NCBI GenBank assembly: GCA_021772095.1
Contig: JADYXR010000128.1
Coordinates: 142,251 to 206,250, forward strand
Source: Candidatus Obscuribacter sp.
GTDB lineage: Bacteria > Cyanobacteriota > Vampirovibrionia > Obscuribacterales > Obscuribacteraceae
Direction: 5' to 3'
Length of the DNA: 64,000 nt
In this document: in pieces, positions 51,087-60,602 of the stretch
Numbering within the stretch: the first letter of the stretch is position 1
Layout of the letters: each line of letters begins with the position of its first letter
Notes under the pieces: generated by a model
The model's input: only the letters and a program-made list of their open reading frames with translations
Told to the model about the DNA's origin: nothing
Database searches by the model: none
Position numbers and translations under genes: made by a program

Positions 51087-51113
51087 GTCAGAAAAACTGG
51101 CAGAAATTCTGAC
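51087..51113. repeat. copy G of the 27-bp inverted repeat
   Basis: The most perfect copy: the pairing extends outward to ATCCGTCAGAA…TTCTGACGGAT (51083-51117). It begins 12 bases past the stop of the LRR gene at 51125. Confidence 0.7.
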
Positions 51114-51124
51114 GGATCACCCCG

Positions 51125-51973
51125 TCACAAAATTTCGAGTTCCGGACGCAACCGCTGGAAAGACGCTATTGCCGCCGTCGTCAAGAACTGACAATCACTC
51201 ACTGTCAGCTTTTTCAGCGCCTGAAATTGGCCGAGTATACCGAGCGCCGCGTCAGTAATCCTCGTGTTTCTTAAATCCAGTTCGGTGAGATTGCCTGCGC
51301 TTTGCAATTGCTTCACACCCTGATCGCCAATCCCGGTTTCCGCCAGCCGAATCGCCGATAGAGCCGGCAGAGCAGCCAGATAGTCGACATGAGCATCGTC
51401 AACTTTGCTGCGGCTGAGCCAGACGTCACTGAGCAGCGGACATGCGGTTAAGTCCTTAAACGCAGCCGCTGTCACTTTCGCGTCCCACAGCACCAGCGTT
51501 TTTAATCGCGCCGCCTTTTTCAACTCCGAAATACCGCGGTCAGTTACCTTAGTTTTACTTAAATCCAAAACGGCAAGACTGGCTAAACGAGCGATATTGG
51601 GAAGAGCCGCATCGTTGGCGTCCGTCCAATTCATTCTCAATTCTTCCAGGTTTTTTAAACCAAGCAGATAGGAGCAGTTATCGTCATCTACTCGAGAATA
51701 GCTCATAGTCAGCTTCTTCAAAGAAGGCAAAGCCGCTATGTTCGCTAACTGTTTTGTGGAAACGGTTTCATGCGGCAAGAGTAGTTCTGTCAAAGCGTCA
51801 AAGCTGCCGTTTTGCATCCAGGACAAATCGCGGGCGCCATCTGTATCGAGCCGCAAGCAAGCGCTCGCGCCATCCGGCACAACAACCGTTCCTTGGGCAG
51901 CCGAAAGAAACGTCCGATTGGGACCCCGATAAATATAGAGCCTGCCAACTGCTCGATCGACTGGGAAATTCAT
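51125..51973 (-). CDS. leucine-rich-repeat protein
   Basis: 282 residues, almost all leucine-rich repeats of about 24 residues with the pattern LxxLxLxxTxVTDxGL: LKKLTMSYSRVDDDNCSYL, LAVLDLSKTKVTDRGISEL, LTELDLRNTRITDAALGIL. There is no signal peptide or membrane helix, so it should be cytoplasmic unless exported with a partner. The repeats resemble the outer domain of the kinase at 24792. It serves as a binding surface; the ligand is unknown. Start codon context is weak. Confidence 0.75.
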   Translation of the reverse strand: MNFPVDRAVGRLYIYRGPNRTFLSAAQGTVVVPDGASACLRLDTDGARDLSWMQNGSFDALTELLLPHETVSTKQLANIAALPSLKKLTMSYSRVDDDNCSYLLGLKNLEELRMNWTDANDAALPNIARLASLAVLDLSKTKVTDRGISELKKAARLKTLVLWDAKVTAAAFKDLTACPLLSDVWLSRSKVDDAHVDYLAALPALSAIRLAETGIGDQGVKQLQSAGNLTELDLRNTRITDAALGILGQFQALKKLTVSDCQFLTTAAIASFQRLRPELEIL

Positions 51974-52168
51974 ATCAATGCCACTTCAGCTATCGGCTCA
52001 TCGAGCCAGGCGCCTATCATACTGCAATAAGTTGCTAAATCATTGGTTGCTGATTCGAGAACAAATATATTTTGAAAAGTGCCGCTTCCAGGCATTATCC
52101 GGTTATGATTCACTTGCCTGACTGTCTGGCGAGATGGTTGCGCGGGGCTACGTACAGAGACAATACCC

Positions 52169-52451
52169 ATGCAAGCTGAAACTATAAACGGCCTAAACTC
52201 ACTAATTATCAACGGCATGCACCGCTCGGGAACGTCGCTGGTCGCGCGCCACCACATTCGATACCGGGCATTGCGAGTTATTTGTAAACGAGTGGGTTGT
52301 CAGATCGGCCGAACGCAATTTGAGTTTGTATTCAAAACACTCGATACGGGTTTGCAGCGAACCTTTTTCACCCAAAAGAAAAGCTCAGGGCACTGAAACG
52401 CAGCCGATTCCGGATCTTAGAAAGATCGCAACCCGCCTAAAACAGAGATGA
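52169..52451 (+). pseudogene. sulfotransferase remnant
   Basis: The ATG at 52169 begins a frame with LIINGMHRSGTSLVAR, an intact PAPS loop of the type in the paired sulfotransferases, but the homology stops at once. After one frameshift the same stretch continues to a TGA at 52449-52451 with NEWVVRSAERNLSLYSKHS and IPDLRKIATRLKQR, which recall the middle and end of a sulfotransferase. More than 200 residues are missing. This looks like a gene decayed by deletion and frameshift. Confidence 0.5.
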
Positions 52452-52495
52452 CCACAGTCAATCTAAAACCGTCTATCACTTGCAGGGAAAGCACT

Positions 52496-53101
52496 ATGAA
52501 ACTGAAGGCAGCCGCATTATTCCTGGCATTCGCCACATGTACCAACAGCGCCATGGCTGACACCAACCCGTACAACAAGCCCTACGACGCCACTTACGAT
52601 CACTTCACATCAGCCGGCACGTCAACAATGCGGCTCACCAGTGACGGACAAGGTCACTTGCGCAGCGAAGCGACACACAGCGGACGAAGCATCGTGGCGA
52701 TTACCGATTGGAACTCGAAGACGAATTACGGAATCGACGACACCAGTAGACTGGTCAGCAAAATGCCTATGACGAACGCACCAGGGACGCCACCGGTCGA
52801 CGAATCGAAACGCACATCTCTGGGCGACAGAATGATCGATGGACGCAACTGCGAAGGCTGGCAGTACGCTAATAATGGACACGTCAGCCAGTGCTGGTCA
52901 GACAAAGATCTTGGTTGCGCGGTTTTGATGACACTGGATGGCAAGCCGCAATTGCGATTGAAGACCTGCAGCCCGACAACTCTTCCGGCCCAATACTTTG
53001 CCCCGCCTCCCGGTTATCGAATCGCCGACTTGGGCGAGCAACTGAGGAAAGCTGAAGCGCTTGCAAGAAAACATCAGCAGCAAGGCGGACGAGCACGCTA
53101 A
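52496..53101 (+). CDS. secreted protein of unknown function
   Basis: The ATG at 52496 (AGGGA at suitable distance) opens a signal peptide MKLKAAALFLAFATCTNSAMA, then ~180 residues. Strand-rich segments such as TSTMRLTSDGQGHLRSEA and CWSDKDLGCAVLMTLDG suggest a small beta domain, somewhat like DUF4412-type proteins. Two or three cysteines (GRNCEGW, QCWSDKDLGC) may form disulfides. The last 20 residues are a charged Gln/Arg-rich helix. Not recognised with certainty; no operon partner is evident. Confidence 0.65.
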   Translation: MKLKAAALFLAFATCTNSAMADTNPYNKPYDATYDHFTSAGTSTMRLTSDGQGHLRSEATHSGRSIVAITDWNSKTNYGIDDTSRLVSKMPMTNAPGTPPVDESKRTSLGDRMIDGRNCEGWQYANNGHVSQCWSDKDLGCAVLMTLDGKPQLRLKTCSPTTLPAQYFAPPPGYRIADLGEQLRKAEALARKHQQQGGRAR

Positions 53102-53223
53102 TTCGTAGCTTGCGGCGTCTTATATAAAAGAACCATAATCAGACCGACTCAGTGGAAACATTCCCACCCACTTGGCCTTCCTTTTGCCAATAGTGATTAT
53201 TGGTGAAGTTTCGCGCGCGTCCC

Positions 53224-53253
53224 TTGACATTGCACTGGTTTCATTCGTGTAAA
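53224..53253 (+). promoter_or_regulatory. possible promoter of the outer-membrane protein gene
   Basis: TTGACA at 53224-53229 is followed after 18 bases by TGTAAA. A separate TATAAT lies at 53292-53297. If either is used, translation must start after about 53300, which excludes the longest possible start of the downstream gene. Confidence 0.35.
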
Positions 53254-53448
53254 AACCTGTGCACACGAGGATATACGAAAGACTGAGTGTGTATAATCAC
53301 GGTACGAAATACGGTATCAAACGTATTCAATGAACGAGAAACCCAGAGTAAACTTTTGCGAGTAACGCGCCTTCGCTTATTCGTTTCAACCTTACTAACC
53401 GGACTATTGCCAGTTTGCAGTCGGTGTCCCAACGCAAGTAGTCAGAAA

Positions 53449-55044
53449 GTGAAAGTCAGAGGCAGAAAATTCCGACAAAGTTCAGCGGTGGCCGCTGCGG
53501 CTTTGGCTGTGCTTCTCGGCTCGTTGCCGGCGATTGCACAAGACGTGCTCGGCGGCAGTCGACCAAGTACGGTATTGCCGACAGACACGGTGCCGTTGCC
53601 GCTCCCGCAAGAAAGACAGGCGCTGGGCGAGAGTTTGAAACTGCGACTCTGGCAAAAACTACCGGCGCGTTTTTATTTTAGTAGCACTGTCGAATCATCG
53701 TTTCGTATTGAAACGAACGTATTCCAGTTTCCATCACGATCGGCGATCTTGAGAAAGTTTGCACCAGAAGGTTTGCAAAATCTTTCGCCAGACAACGCAC
53801 AGGCTGTTCAAGGGCTTCTCGACAATTCTTACCGGGAAGATACTGTTTTCCGGGTAATACCAAACGTGACTGCAGGTTGGGCCTTAACCCCCAACACCAG
53901 GGTGTATGGTAACTATTACTGCCTGCGCGATCAATTGTTTCGCAACAACATTTTAAGCACCACAATCAACCAGTACGCAGTTGGGATCGAGCATTCCAGG
54001 CTGGTTCCCAAAACCAAGCTGCAGTACGAATTGCAATTTCAAGCTCGCGAACTTTTCCAATCGGGCGCAGACCCTGTGTTCGACTACATCCCCAGCTTCA
54101 CTCTGTCATATCCTTTGACCAAGAGTTACGATTGGGTGGCATACTTCAACGCATTGCTGCAGATGCGCTCGACCAAGTTCGCCAACCTGCCTGACCGAAA
54201 CATCACTCCTTTCTACACTTTCGGTGTGGCGCACACACGCGGGCGCTGGGCCTTTTCCGCCAATGCCACCATGCTAAACACTTATCAAAAAGGCTTCAGA
54301 GAGGCGCGAGGCAACATCGACAGCGGCTCCTGGATTTGTGACTTTGAAATTGCCAGGCAAATTATCGATCGCCTTCCCGGGTTTCAAGCATTCGTGCGCT
54401 GCGAACCGGTATTCAACTTTGGTGGAAGAAACAACCCTGGACTGTCCGGAGCCGACGTTCGCGTGTTCTTCGGGCTACGTATGAGTGTTTATAAGCAGCC
54501 TTTGCTTGCCACCATGAACATGCTCAAGCAGCACTATCAGCCGCAAGAGCCACCGAAAGAACCACGATTGAAGAAGAAACCGGTCGATCCGGAGCAGCAA
54601 CCACCGGCACCGACCGAGGAAAATAAAACCACCGCTCCCGGCACGACAAGCATGGACGACACGAGTGGCGATCTGAGTTTGATCACTCTGGACTCGACGC
54701 TTGCTCCTGTGGCGCAAGAAACTTTTCCTCCGTTTTGCCTGAAACCAGTGGATCTAGCCGCAGTCGAACAGATGACTCAGGCTCTGGAAAACGAACCGGA
54801 AAAGAGTGTGAGTGGATCGATTGCAGTTGCAAACTCGCTGACAGTGCCGGAATCCGACGATAGCGTTTCCGGCAATAATGAAATCGAAACAATCGATTCA
54901 TCGACTTTGACTCCGGCACCTGAGCTCAGCCCCACTCCTACTGCCGCTCCCATGCATGGCTTCCTCGATCACAAAGTCGATGCCGGCAGCTCACTCGATT
55001 CAGAGAAGATCAGCACAATCTCGACATCGACTGAAATTGAGTAA
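53449..55044 (+). CDS. outer-membrane beta-barrel-like protein
   Basis: The frame is open from 53287, but the GTG at 53449 gives a normal signal peptide (KVRGRKFRQSSAVAAAALAV, cut near AIAQ); TTG at 53356 is an alternative. The mature part up to ~residue 350 alternates strand-like segments ending in aromatic residues (TRVYGNYYCLRDQLF, RWAFSANATMLNTYQ), like an outer-membrane barrel. The last ~170 residues are Pro/Thr/Ser/Glu-rich and disordered. The TolC-type gene follows 160 bases later on the same strand. No family is recognised. Confidence 0.55.
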   Translation: MKVRGRKFRQSSAVAAAALAVLLGSLPAIAQDVLGGSRPSTVLPTDTVPLPLPQERQALGESLKLRLWQKLPARFYFSSTVESSFRIETNVFQFPSRSAILRKFAPEGLQNLSPDNAQAVQGLLDNSYREDTVFRVIPNVTAGWALTPNTRVYGNYYCLRDQLFRNNILSTTINQYAVGIEHSRLVPKTKLQYELQFQARELFQSGADPVFDYIPSFTLSYPLTKSYDWVAYFNALLQMRSTKFANLPDRNITPFYTFGVAHTRGRWAFSANATMLNTYQKGFREARGNIDSGSWICDFEIARQIIDRLPGFQAFVRCEPVFNFGGRNNPGLSGADVRVFFGLRMSVYKQPLLATMNMLKQHYQPQEPPKEPRLKKKPVDPEQQPPAPTEENKTTAPGTTSMDDTSGDLSLITLDSTLAPVAQETFPPFCLKPVDLAAVEQMTQALENEPEKSVSGSIAVANSLTVPESDDSVSGNNEIETIDSSTLTPAPELSPTPTAAPMHGFLDHKVDAGSSLDSEKISTISTSTEIE

Positions 55045-55203
55045 GATCAACCTAATTAATTGATTAGTTAGTCTGATTTGTTTGACTCTCAGGCAATACA
55101 TTGATTGAATTAAACTCTGCGCCTGAAAGTGCTCAGCAGTGCTTGCCGTAGAAAGTTTTGAGAAACCAGTAACACTTGAAAACAATTCTACGTCGTTGGA
55201 ATC

Positions 55204-57024
55204 ATGCATAGACACCAAAAGCTTTTAGCTATATTGCTCGCAGCCGCCTTAGCGCCGGCTCCAGCTGCACTCGGACAAACTCCGGGCACCCCGGCCAGCC
55301 CGCCTGCCACTCCAACCACTGACCCATCGGCATTGCCGTTGCGCCCCAGCCTGAGCTTGCCGGGCGCGGCACCCGCCCAACAAACGTCGCCCGTGATTGT
55401 GTTGCCCAATCCCACTGACCCTCCTCTCAGTGCGCCCCTGGCTCAGGATCTTGCCCCCGGCAAAGTACCGTCGCCATCGCCGCAATCTACGCTGGACCAG
55501 CTCTATCCGGAACCCGAGCAGATCACGCCTTATTCATCCAGTGATGCCGATCCGTCGCTTACGCCGAAGCAAAAGCAGGAAGCCGGAACAGTACAGTTGA
55601 TGCCGGTCCCGGCCTCCGAACTGTTACCGATTGGCGGTGGTCGTTTATCTCCAATCAGGCTGGAAGCGACCTTCAACGAAGCAATTTCGCTTAAAAAAGT
55701 TCTGACAATCGCACTCGAGAACAACCTGCCCATCCGCATCTCCAAAGCCGGGTATGACTCCCGCCGTTTCTTGTTTCTTGGATCGCTTGGTCGCTTTGCG
55801 CCGGATTTCACTCTGACTTATCGCGGACAACAAATTGAAAACACGGGTTCATCGACGAGCACCATCTTCACGACGTCGTCGACAGTTCGATATCCGGTCT
55901 ACCAGGGCGGGCGGATTCTCTATAACGCGATGGCTAACTACTACACTTCAAACGCGTTCAAATACGGCTACTACGCCTCGATAAACGACGCCTTACTGGC
56001 GGCTTATCGCGGCTACTACAACTTATTGCTCAACCAGACCCTTTTGCAGATTCGCGTTCGCTCGGTTGAACTGTCGCGTTCGCAATTGAAATTGAATGAA
56101 CAGCTAAAAGATGCCGGAGTAGGAACGAACTTTGCTGTTTATCAATCCAGAACACAACTGGCTCTCGACAAACAAGCGCTGTTGACTCAACAAGTTCAAG
56201 TCCGTCAATCGGCACTGGAACTGGCGCGCGTGATGAACACCAGCATGGCGATCAACTTCATTCCGGAAGAAGCTTCGGTGCGGGAGTTGCGCCTGGTCAA
56301 TCCGCAAATCGGCATTAATGAACTGTTGGCAGTGACTTATCAATACCGTCCGGAATTGAAACAGTTCAACAACCTGAGAATGGCTGCCAATCGCAACGTT
56401 CAAGTAGCACAAGCGAATCTTTTGCCGACATTCCAATTTTTCACTTCCGTGACCAAAACGGAATCGAGTAGAAACGGCTCTGGTGGCGCCGGTGGAGGCT
56501 CCACCGTAATCATTCCGACTGGTGGCAGCGGCGGTGGCGGAGTAGGCGTGAGCGGCAGCGGCGGACGCTCTGTCAGCGCCGGTTTTGACTTGAGCTGGAC
56601 GCTCACGGGAATGGGAATACCGGACCTCGGCAATACGCTCTCAGCCCAGGCGCTTGCCCGGCAGTCATTGCTACAATCAAACGATCAGTATCTGACGGTC
56701 GTGCAGGGCGTCAGAAGTTCTTATTTGAACATGCTGACCGCCAAAGAGCAGATTGACGTGGCTGCCGAGGCCTTGGTTTCGTCTGCAGAACAATTGCGGT
56801 TAGCCAATCTGCGTGTCACATACGGGCAAGGTATCAACCTTGAATTAATCCAAGCGCAGCGGGATTACGTGACCGCGCTGACCAACCACGCGCAGGCGAT
56901 CATTAATTACAACATCTCGCAGGCACAGCTTTTGCGCGATACTGGGCAAATATCTATAGCGACCCTGACCAACGAATATCCGCTGCCGATTGGTTTGAAC
57001 GAAAGCGGTAACAAGACGCAGTAA
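55204..57024 (+). CDS. TolC-family outer-membrane efflux protein
   Basis: 606 residues: signal peptide (1-24), a Pro/Ala/Ser-rich segment to about residue 150, then the TolC fold with two related halves (SLKKVLTIALENNLPIRIS and VQGVRSSYLNMLTAKEQIDV). A Gly/Ser-rich insertion (about 416-458, SGGAGGGSTVIIPTGGSGG) lies at an extracellular loop. It should form the trimeric outer-membrane exit duct for the MacA/MacB-type proteins encoded next. The long Pro-rich start is typical of cyanobacterial-type TolC proteins. Confidence 0.88.
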   Translation: MHRHQKLLAILLAAALAPAPAALGQTPGTPASPPATPTTDPSALPLRPSLSLPGAAPAQQTSPVIVLPNPTDPPLSAPLAQDLAPGKVPSPSPQSTLDQLYPEPEQITPYSSSDADPSLTPKQKQEAGTVQLMPVPASELLPIGGGRLSPIRLEATFNEAISLKKVLTIALENNLPIRISKAGYDSRRFLFLGSLGRFAPDFTLTYRGQQIENTGSSTSTIFTTSSTVRYPVYQGGRILYNAMANYYTSNAFKYGYYASINDALLAAYRGYYNLLLNQTLLQIRVRSVELSRSQLKLNEQLKDAGVGTNFAVYQSRTQLALDKQALLTQQVQVRQSALELARVMNTSMAINFIPEEASVRELRLVNPQIGINELLAVTYQYRPELKQFNNLRMAANRNVQVAQANLLPTFQFFTSVTKTESSRNGSGGAGGGSTVIIPTGGSGGGGVGVSGSGGRSVSAGFDLSWTLTGMGIPDLGNTLSAQALARQSLLQSNDQYLTVVQGVRSSYLNMLTAKEQIDVAAEALVSSAEQLRLANLRVTYGQGINLELIQAQRDYVTALTNHAQAIINYNISQAQLLRDTGQISIATLTNEYPLPIGLNESGNKTQ

Positions 57025-57156
57025 TGCAGTCGCGTTTGAAACCAGTTGTTGAGTCCGTCAAAAGTTTGAATAGGAACAACGAATTGAGCCCTCCGTCATA
57101 GTTGCAACGCACCGATTTTGAGTTCGAAGAAATCGATCGTTTGTTTCAACGAAAAA

Positions 57157-58674
57157 ATGCAGCAAAAAACCATCACACCCACTACTTATGGAACGACCCG
57201 CCGACGTAAAGTCGTCAGCATCATCGTTGTCCTGGTTTTACTCGCGATAACCGGTGTGGGAGCGTTTTTCTTCTTCAACAAAGACGATCAAAAATCGGCG
57301 CGCCATAACAAGAAAAACATAACGCTTGTGAAACGAGGACCGGCCAATCTGACCGTTCAAGCAACCGGAATTATCAAGCCCATTCGCGAAGTTAAGTTGA
57401 GCCCGAAGCAAACCGGTCTGTTGATCAAGCTTCACGTAAAACAGGGCGACCAGGTGAAAACCGGACAAGTAATCGCGGAGATGGATCCATCTAATATTCT
57501 GGGTGAAGTCGACTCGGCAAGAGGCGCATATCAAGCCAGTCTATCTAACGTCAGAAAACTTGAGGGCGGCAACCGTCCTCAAGAAGTGGCAGCCGCAAAA
57601 TTTCAAGAATTAAGAAGCAAACGCGCAGTACGACAGGCTAAAGAGAACATCAATCGTTTGTCGGCACAAGTGGAAGCACTGGGCGCACAGCTGAAACGCG
57701 ACGAGGCTTTCGCTAAGCGACAAGAGCTACTATCGAAAGCTGGTGCGGTGTCCGAGCAGGCGCACATCGACGCTGATACGGCAGCGTCGATCACAAGATC
57801 GCAGTTGCGGGCTGCCGGCCGCGAACAAGAACAGGCTGAGCAAGCCGCGGCCCAAAGTGAAGCAGAACTACAGGCGGTGCAAGAACAAGCCAGCCTTATG
57901 AGTTCTGGTTTCCGCAAAGAAGATATTGAAGTAGCTCGACACAATGCCACTCAAGCAAAAGGACAGCTGAGACGCTACGAGGCTCTGCTCTTCGACACCA
58001 AAGTGAGGGCGCCGTTTGATGGTGTGGTCACACAAAAATATGCCGACGCTGGAGCGATTGTTACGCCGACTACTTCGGCTGCCACCACATCCGCCACCTC
58101 GAGTTCGATCATTTCACTCTCCGGAAAGCTTGAGCTCGTCGCACAAGTAGCTGAATCCAACGTTCCTAAAATTTCAATCGGGCAGCCCGTTGAAATAACT
58201 GCAACTGCGTATCCGGACAAAATTTTCAAAGGCAAAGTCACTCAAATTGCGCCTGCTGCGATTGTCACCCAGAACGTCACCACGTTTGAAGTGCATGCCG
58301 ACTTGACTGACGACAAAAAAAACCAGTTGCTGTCCGGCATGAACGTCAGCTCTCAGTTTGTAATTGGCACCATAGATGATGCCCTCACTATTCCAACTGT
58401 TTGTGTGGTGACACGGCGCGGAAAAACCGGCGTGTATGTTCCAGGCGAAGACAAGAACGATCCCGAGTTTGTACCTGTTAAAACCGGACAGACTCTCGGT
58501 AGCGAAGTCGTAATTTTGAAAGGACTGAAAGAAGGCGACGAAGTTTTTGAAGGACTCTCCAAAGAACAACTTTCGAAAGAAGGTTACGATGGCAAACGTG
58601 GCGGTGGTCCCGGCGGCCTGATGGGCGGTGGCGGCGGACGAGGAGGAGGAGGCATGGGACGTGGGTTCCGCTAA
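57157..58674 (+). CDS. periplasmic adaptor, MacA/HlyD family
   Basis: The ATG at 57157 gives 505 residues (a TTG 13 codons upstream is possible; neither has a clear site). A basic start is followed by one membrane helix (VVSIIVVLVLLAITGVGAF). The lipoyl-like halves GLLIKLHVKQGDQVKTGQVIAEMD and VRAPFDGVVTQKYADAGAIV flank a long coiled-coil hairpin (~residues 130-280). A membrane-proximal domain follows, and the end is Gly/Arg-rich (GGGGGRGGGGMGRGF). It links the MacB-type transporter to TolC. The hairpin is longer than in a minimal MacA. Confidence 0.9.
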   Translation: MQQKTITPTTYGTTRRRKVVSIIVVLVLLAITGVGAFFFFNKDDQKSARHNKKNITLVKRGPANLTVQATGIIKPIREVKLSPKQTGLLIKLHVKQGDQVKTGQVIAEMDPSNILGEVDSARGAYQASLSNVRKLEGGNRPQEVAAAKFQELRSKRAVRQAKENINRLSAQVEALGAQLKRDEAFAKRQELLSKAGAVSEQAHIDADTAASITRSQLRAAGREQEQAEQAAAQSEAELQAVQEQASLMSSGFRKEDIEVARHNATQAKGQLRRYEALLFDTKVRAPFDGVVTQKYADAGAIVTPTTSAATTSATSSSIISLSGKLELVAQVAESNVPKISIGQPVEITATAYPDKIFKGKVTQIAPAAIVTQNVTTFEVHADLTDDKKNQLLSGMNVSSQFVIGTIDDALTIPTVCVVTRRGKTGVYVPGEDKNDPEFVPVKTGQTLGSEVVILKGLKEGDEVFEGLSKEQLSKEGYDGKRGGGPGGLMGGGGGRGGGGMGRGFR

Positions 58675-58679
58675 CGACT

Positions 58680-59906
58680 ATGAACGCGCTCGAGCTCTTA
58701 TCCGTAGCCTGGCAGGGTATTCTCAGCAATCGTTTGAGAAGCGCACTCACAGTGCTTGGAATTCTTATCGGCATTGCGTCTGTAATCACTCTGCTCGGCA
58801 TCGGACAAGGCGCTAAGGAAGAAGCCGAATCGCAAGTGCAAGCGCTGGGCGTGAATTTGATCTACATCCGACCAGGCTCGGTTGGTGCCGGCGGCATCTC
58901 CATGGGAAAGGGAACGGCACCGACACTGACTTACGATGACGCGCTCGCCATCAAAGAAAATTGCAAAGCGGTGAAAGAAGTTGCCGCGCAGTACAGCCAA
59001 AGTTTTCAGGTTCAATACGGCGAAAAAAATACGATGACTCAGATCAACGCGACTGAGCCTGCGTATACAGATATACGAAACTTCTTCGCCGATCGTGGAC
59101 GGTTCTTCACCGACCAGGAAATGGCCGACACCGCTCGCGTGTGCGTGATCGGAGACACGGTCGCCAACGATTTGATCGGCGAAGAAAACCCGGTTGGCAA
59201 GCAGCTTTTGATTAGAGGAGAATTGTTCGATGTGATTGGCGTCATGGAAAAGAAAGGGATGACGCAGAACATGGACATGGACGATCAAATTTTTATACCT
59301 CTGACGACCGGCTATGCCACTCTGTTTGGTTTAAATACAATCTCCGGAAAAACCGTCAAAAATATACTTGCTCAATCGATCGACGGCGAAGATTGGCAGG
59401 CGCAATTCCAGATTACAAATCTATTGAGACTGCGCCACAATATCCAGAATCCTGAACTCGACGATTTCATGGTGCGCACGCAAATGGACATCATGCAAAC
59501 CGCGCAATCTATAACTGGAGTGTTCTCACTTCTACTGGGCGCCACCGCAGGCATATCGCTGCTGGTGGGCGGTATCGGCATTATGAACATTATGCTGGTA
59601 TCGGTGACGGAACGCACGCGTGAAATCGGAGTAAGAAAAGCGCTGGGTGCAAAGTATGGACAGATTCTCTCTCAGTTCGTCATCGAGGCTGTGTTGATCT
59701 CAGGTTGCGGTGGGCTTCTTGGTATTTGTCTTGGAGTGTCCGGATCGTCGTTTATTTCAAATGTCGCCGATTGGCCGACTGTAGTGACGCCATCATCTAT
59801 AGTGCTCTCTGCAGTTGTCTCGGTTGCCATCGGATTGTTCTTCGGCATCTATCCCGCACGGAAAGCGGCGAAGCTCGATCCGATTGTCGCTCTGCGTTCG
59901 GAGTAA
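58680..59906 (+). CDS. MacB-type ABC transporter permease (FtsX family)
   Basis: 408 residues with four membrane helices, one near the N-terminus (ALTVLGILIGIASVITLLGI) and three near the C-terminus. Between them is a ~230-residue periplasmic domain. The NIMLVSVTERTREIGVRKALGA block and the final YPARKAAKLDPIVALRSE are signatures. It starts five bases after the adaptor stop. The ATPase, fused in classical MacB, is encoded separately by the next gene. Typical cargoes are macrolides, peptides or lipoproteins; the cargo here is unknown. Confidence 0.92.
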   Translation: MNALELLSVAWQGILSNRLRSALTVLGILIGIASVITLLGIGQGAKEEAESQVQALGVNLIYIRPGSVGAGGISMGKGTAPTLTYDDALAIKENCKAVKEVAAQYSQSFQVQYGEKNTMTQINATEPAYTDIRNFFADRGRFFTDQEMADTARVCVIGDTVANDLIGEENPVGKQLLIRGELFDVIGVMEKKGMTQNMDMDDQIFIPLTTGYATLFGLNTISGKTVKNILAQSIDGEDWQAQFQITNLLRLRHNIQNPELDDFMVRTQMDIMQTAQSITGVFSLLLGATAGISLLVGGIGIMNIMLVSVTERTREIGVRKALGAKYGQILSQFVIEAVLISGCGGLLGICLGVSGSSFISNVADWPTVVTPSSIVLSAVVSVAIGLFFGIYPARKAAKLDPIVALRSE

Positions 59907-59909
59907 GTT

Positions 59910-60602
59910 ATGAACGTAATCGATTTGGATGACGTCTGGAGAATTTACGCTGAGGGCGCCGAACCTGTCTATGCCTTACAGGGAGTCAATCTCACGATTA
60001 AGCCGGGCGAATATGCCGCCATCGTTGGAACATCAGGGTCGGGCAAGTCCACCTTGATGAATATCATCGGCTGCCTCGATCGTCCCAGCAAAGGCACTTA
60101 CCTGCTCAATGGCATCGATATTAAAAACAGAAGCGACGATGAACTTGCCACCATTCGAAATAAAACGGTCGGATTCGTTTTTCAACAATTCAATTTGCTT
60201 GGCTCGATGTCAGCTTTAAAGAACGTCATGCTGCCCCTTGTTTACGCAGGCATTCCTGGCAAAGAACGAAAAATGCGGGCCGAGCTGGCGCTGAAAGAAG
60301 TCGGACTTGAGAATCGCATGCACCACCGCCCCAACGAACTGTCGGGCGGTCAGCAGCAGCGCGTCGCCATCGCCCGCGCAATTGTCAATAGACCCAGTAT
60401 TCTCCTGGCCGACGAACCGACAGGCGCACTCGACAGCACCACCGCCGGTGAAATTATGGACCTGTTCGGGCGTCTTGTGGTAGAAGGTATGACGGTCATC
60501 ATCGTTACGCACGATCCTGAAACAGCCGGACGATCGAATAGAATTATCAAAGTTCGAGACGGAAAGATTTTGGAAGACATCGTCATGGGAAAGGTTTCAT
60601 AA
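59910..60602 (+). CDS. MacB/LolD-type ABC transporter ATPase
   Basis: 230 residues. Walker A GTSGSGKST (40-48), signature LSGGQ (144-148) with the QQQR extension, Walker B ILLADEP (164-170), D-loop GALDS, and His in VTHDPE. This is the LolD/MacB branch that drives FtsX-type permeases by coupling through the cytoplasmic face. The stop of the permease and this ATG are three bases apart. Confidence 0.93.
   Translation: MNVIDLDDVWRIYAEGAEPVYALQGVNLTIKPGEYAAIVGTSGSGKSTLMNIIGCLDRPSKGTYLLNGIDIKNRSDDELATIRNKTVGFVFQQFNLLGSMSALKNVMLPLVYAGIPGKERKMRAELALKEVGLENRMHHRPNELSGGQQQRVAIARAIVNRPSILLADEPTGALDSTTAGEIMDLFGRLVVEGMTVIIVTHDPETAGRSNRIIKVRDGKILEDIVMGKVS

Noticed and set aside
51040..51258. Short frame containing SEKLAEIL, similar to SEKLSEIL in a minus-strand frame at 61256-61486
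   Set aside because: The similarity is only the translation of repeat copies G and H, not a gene family.
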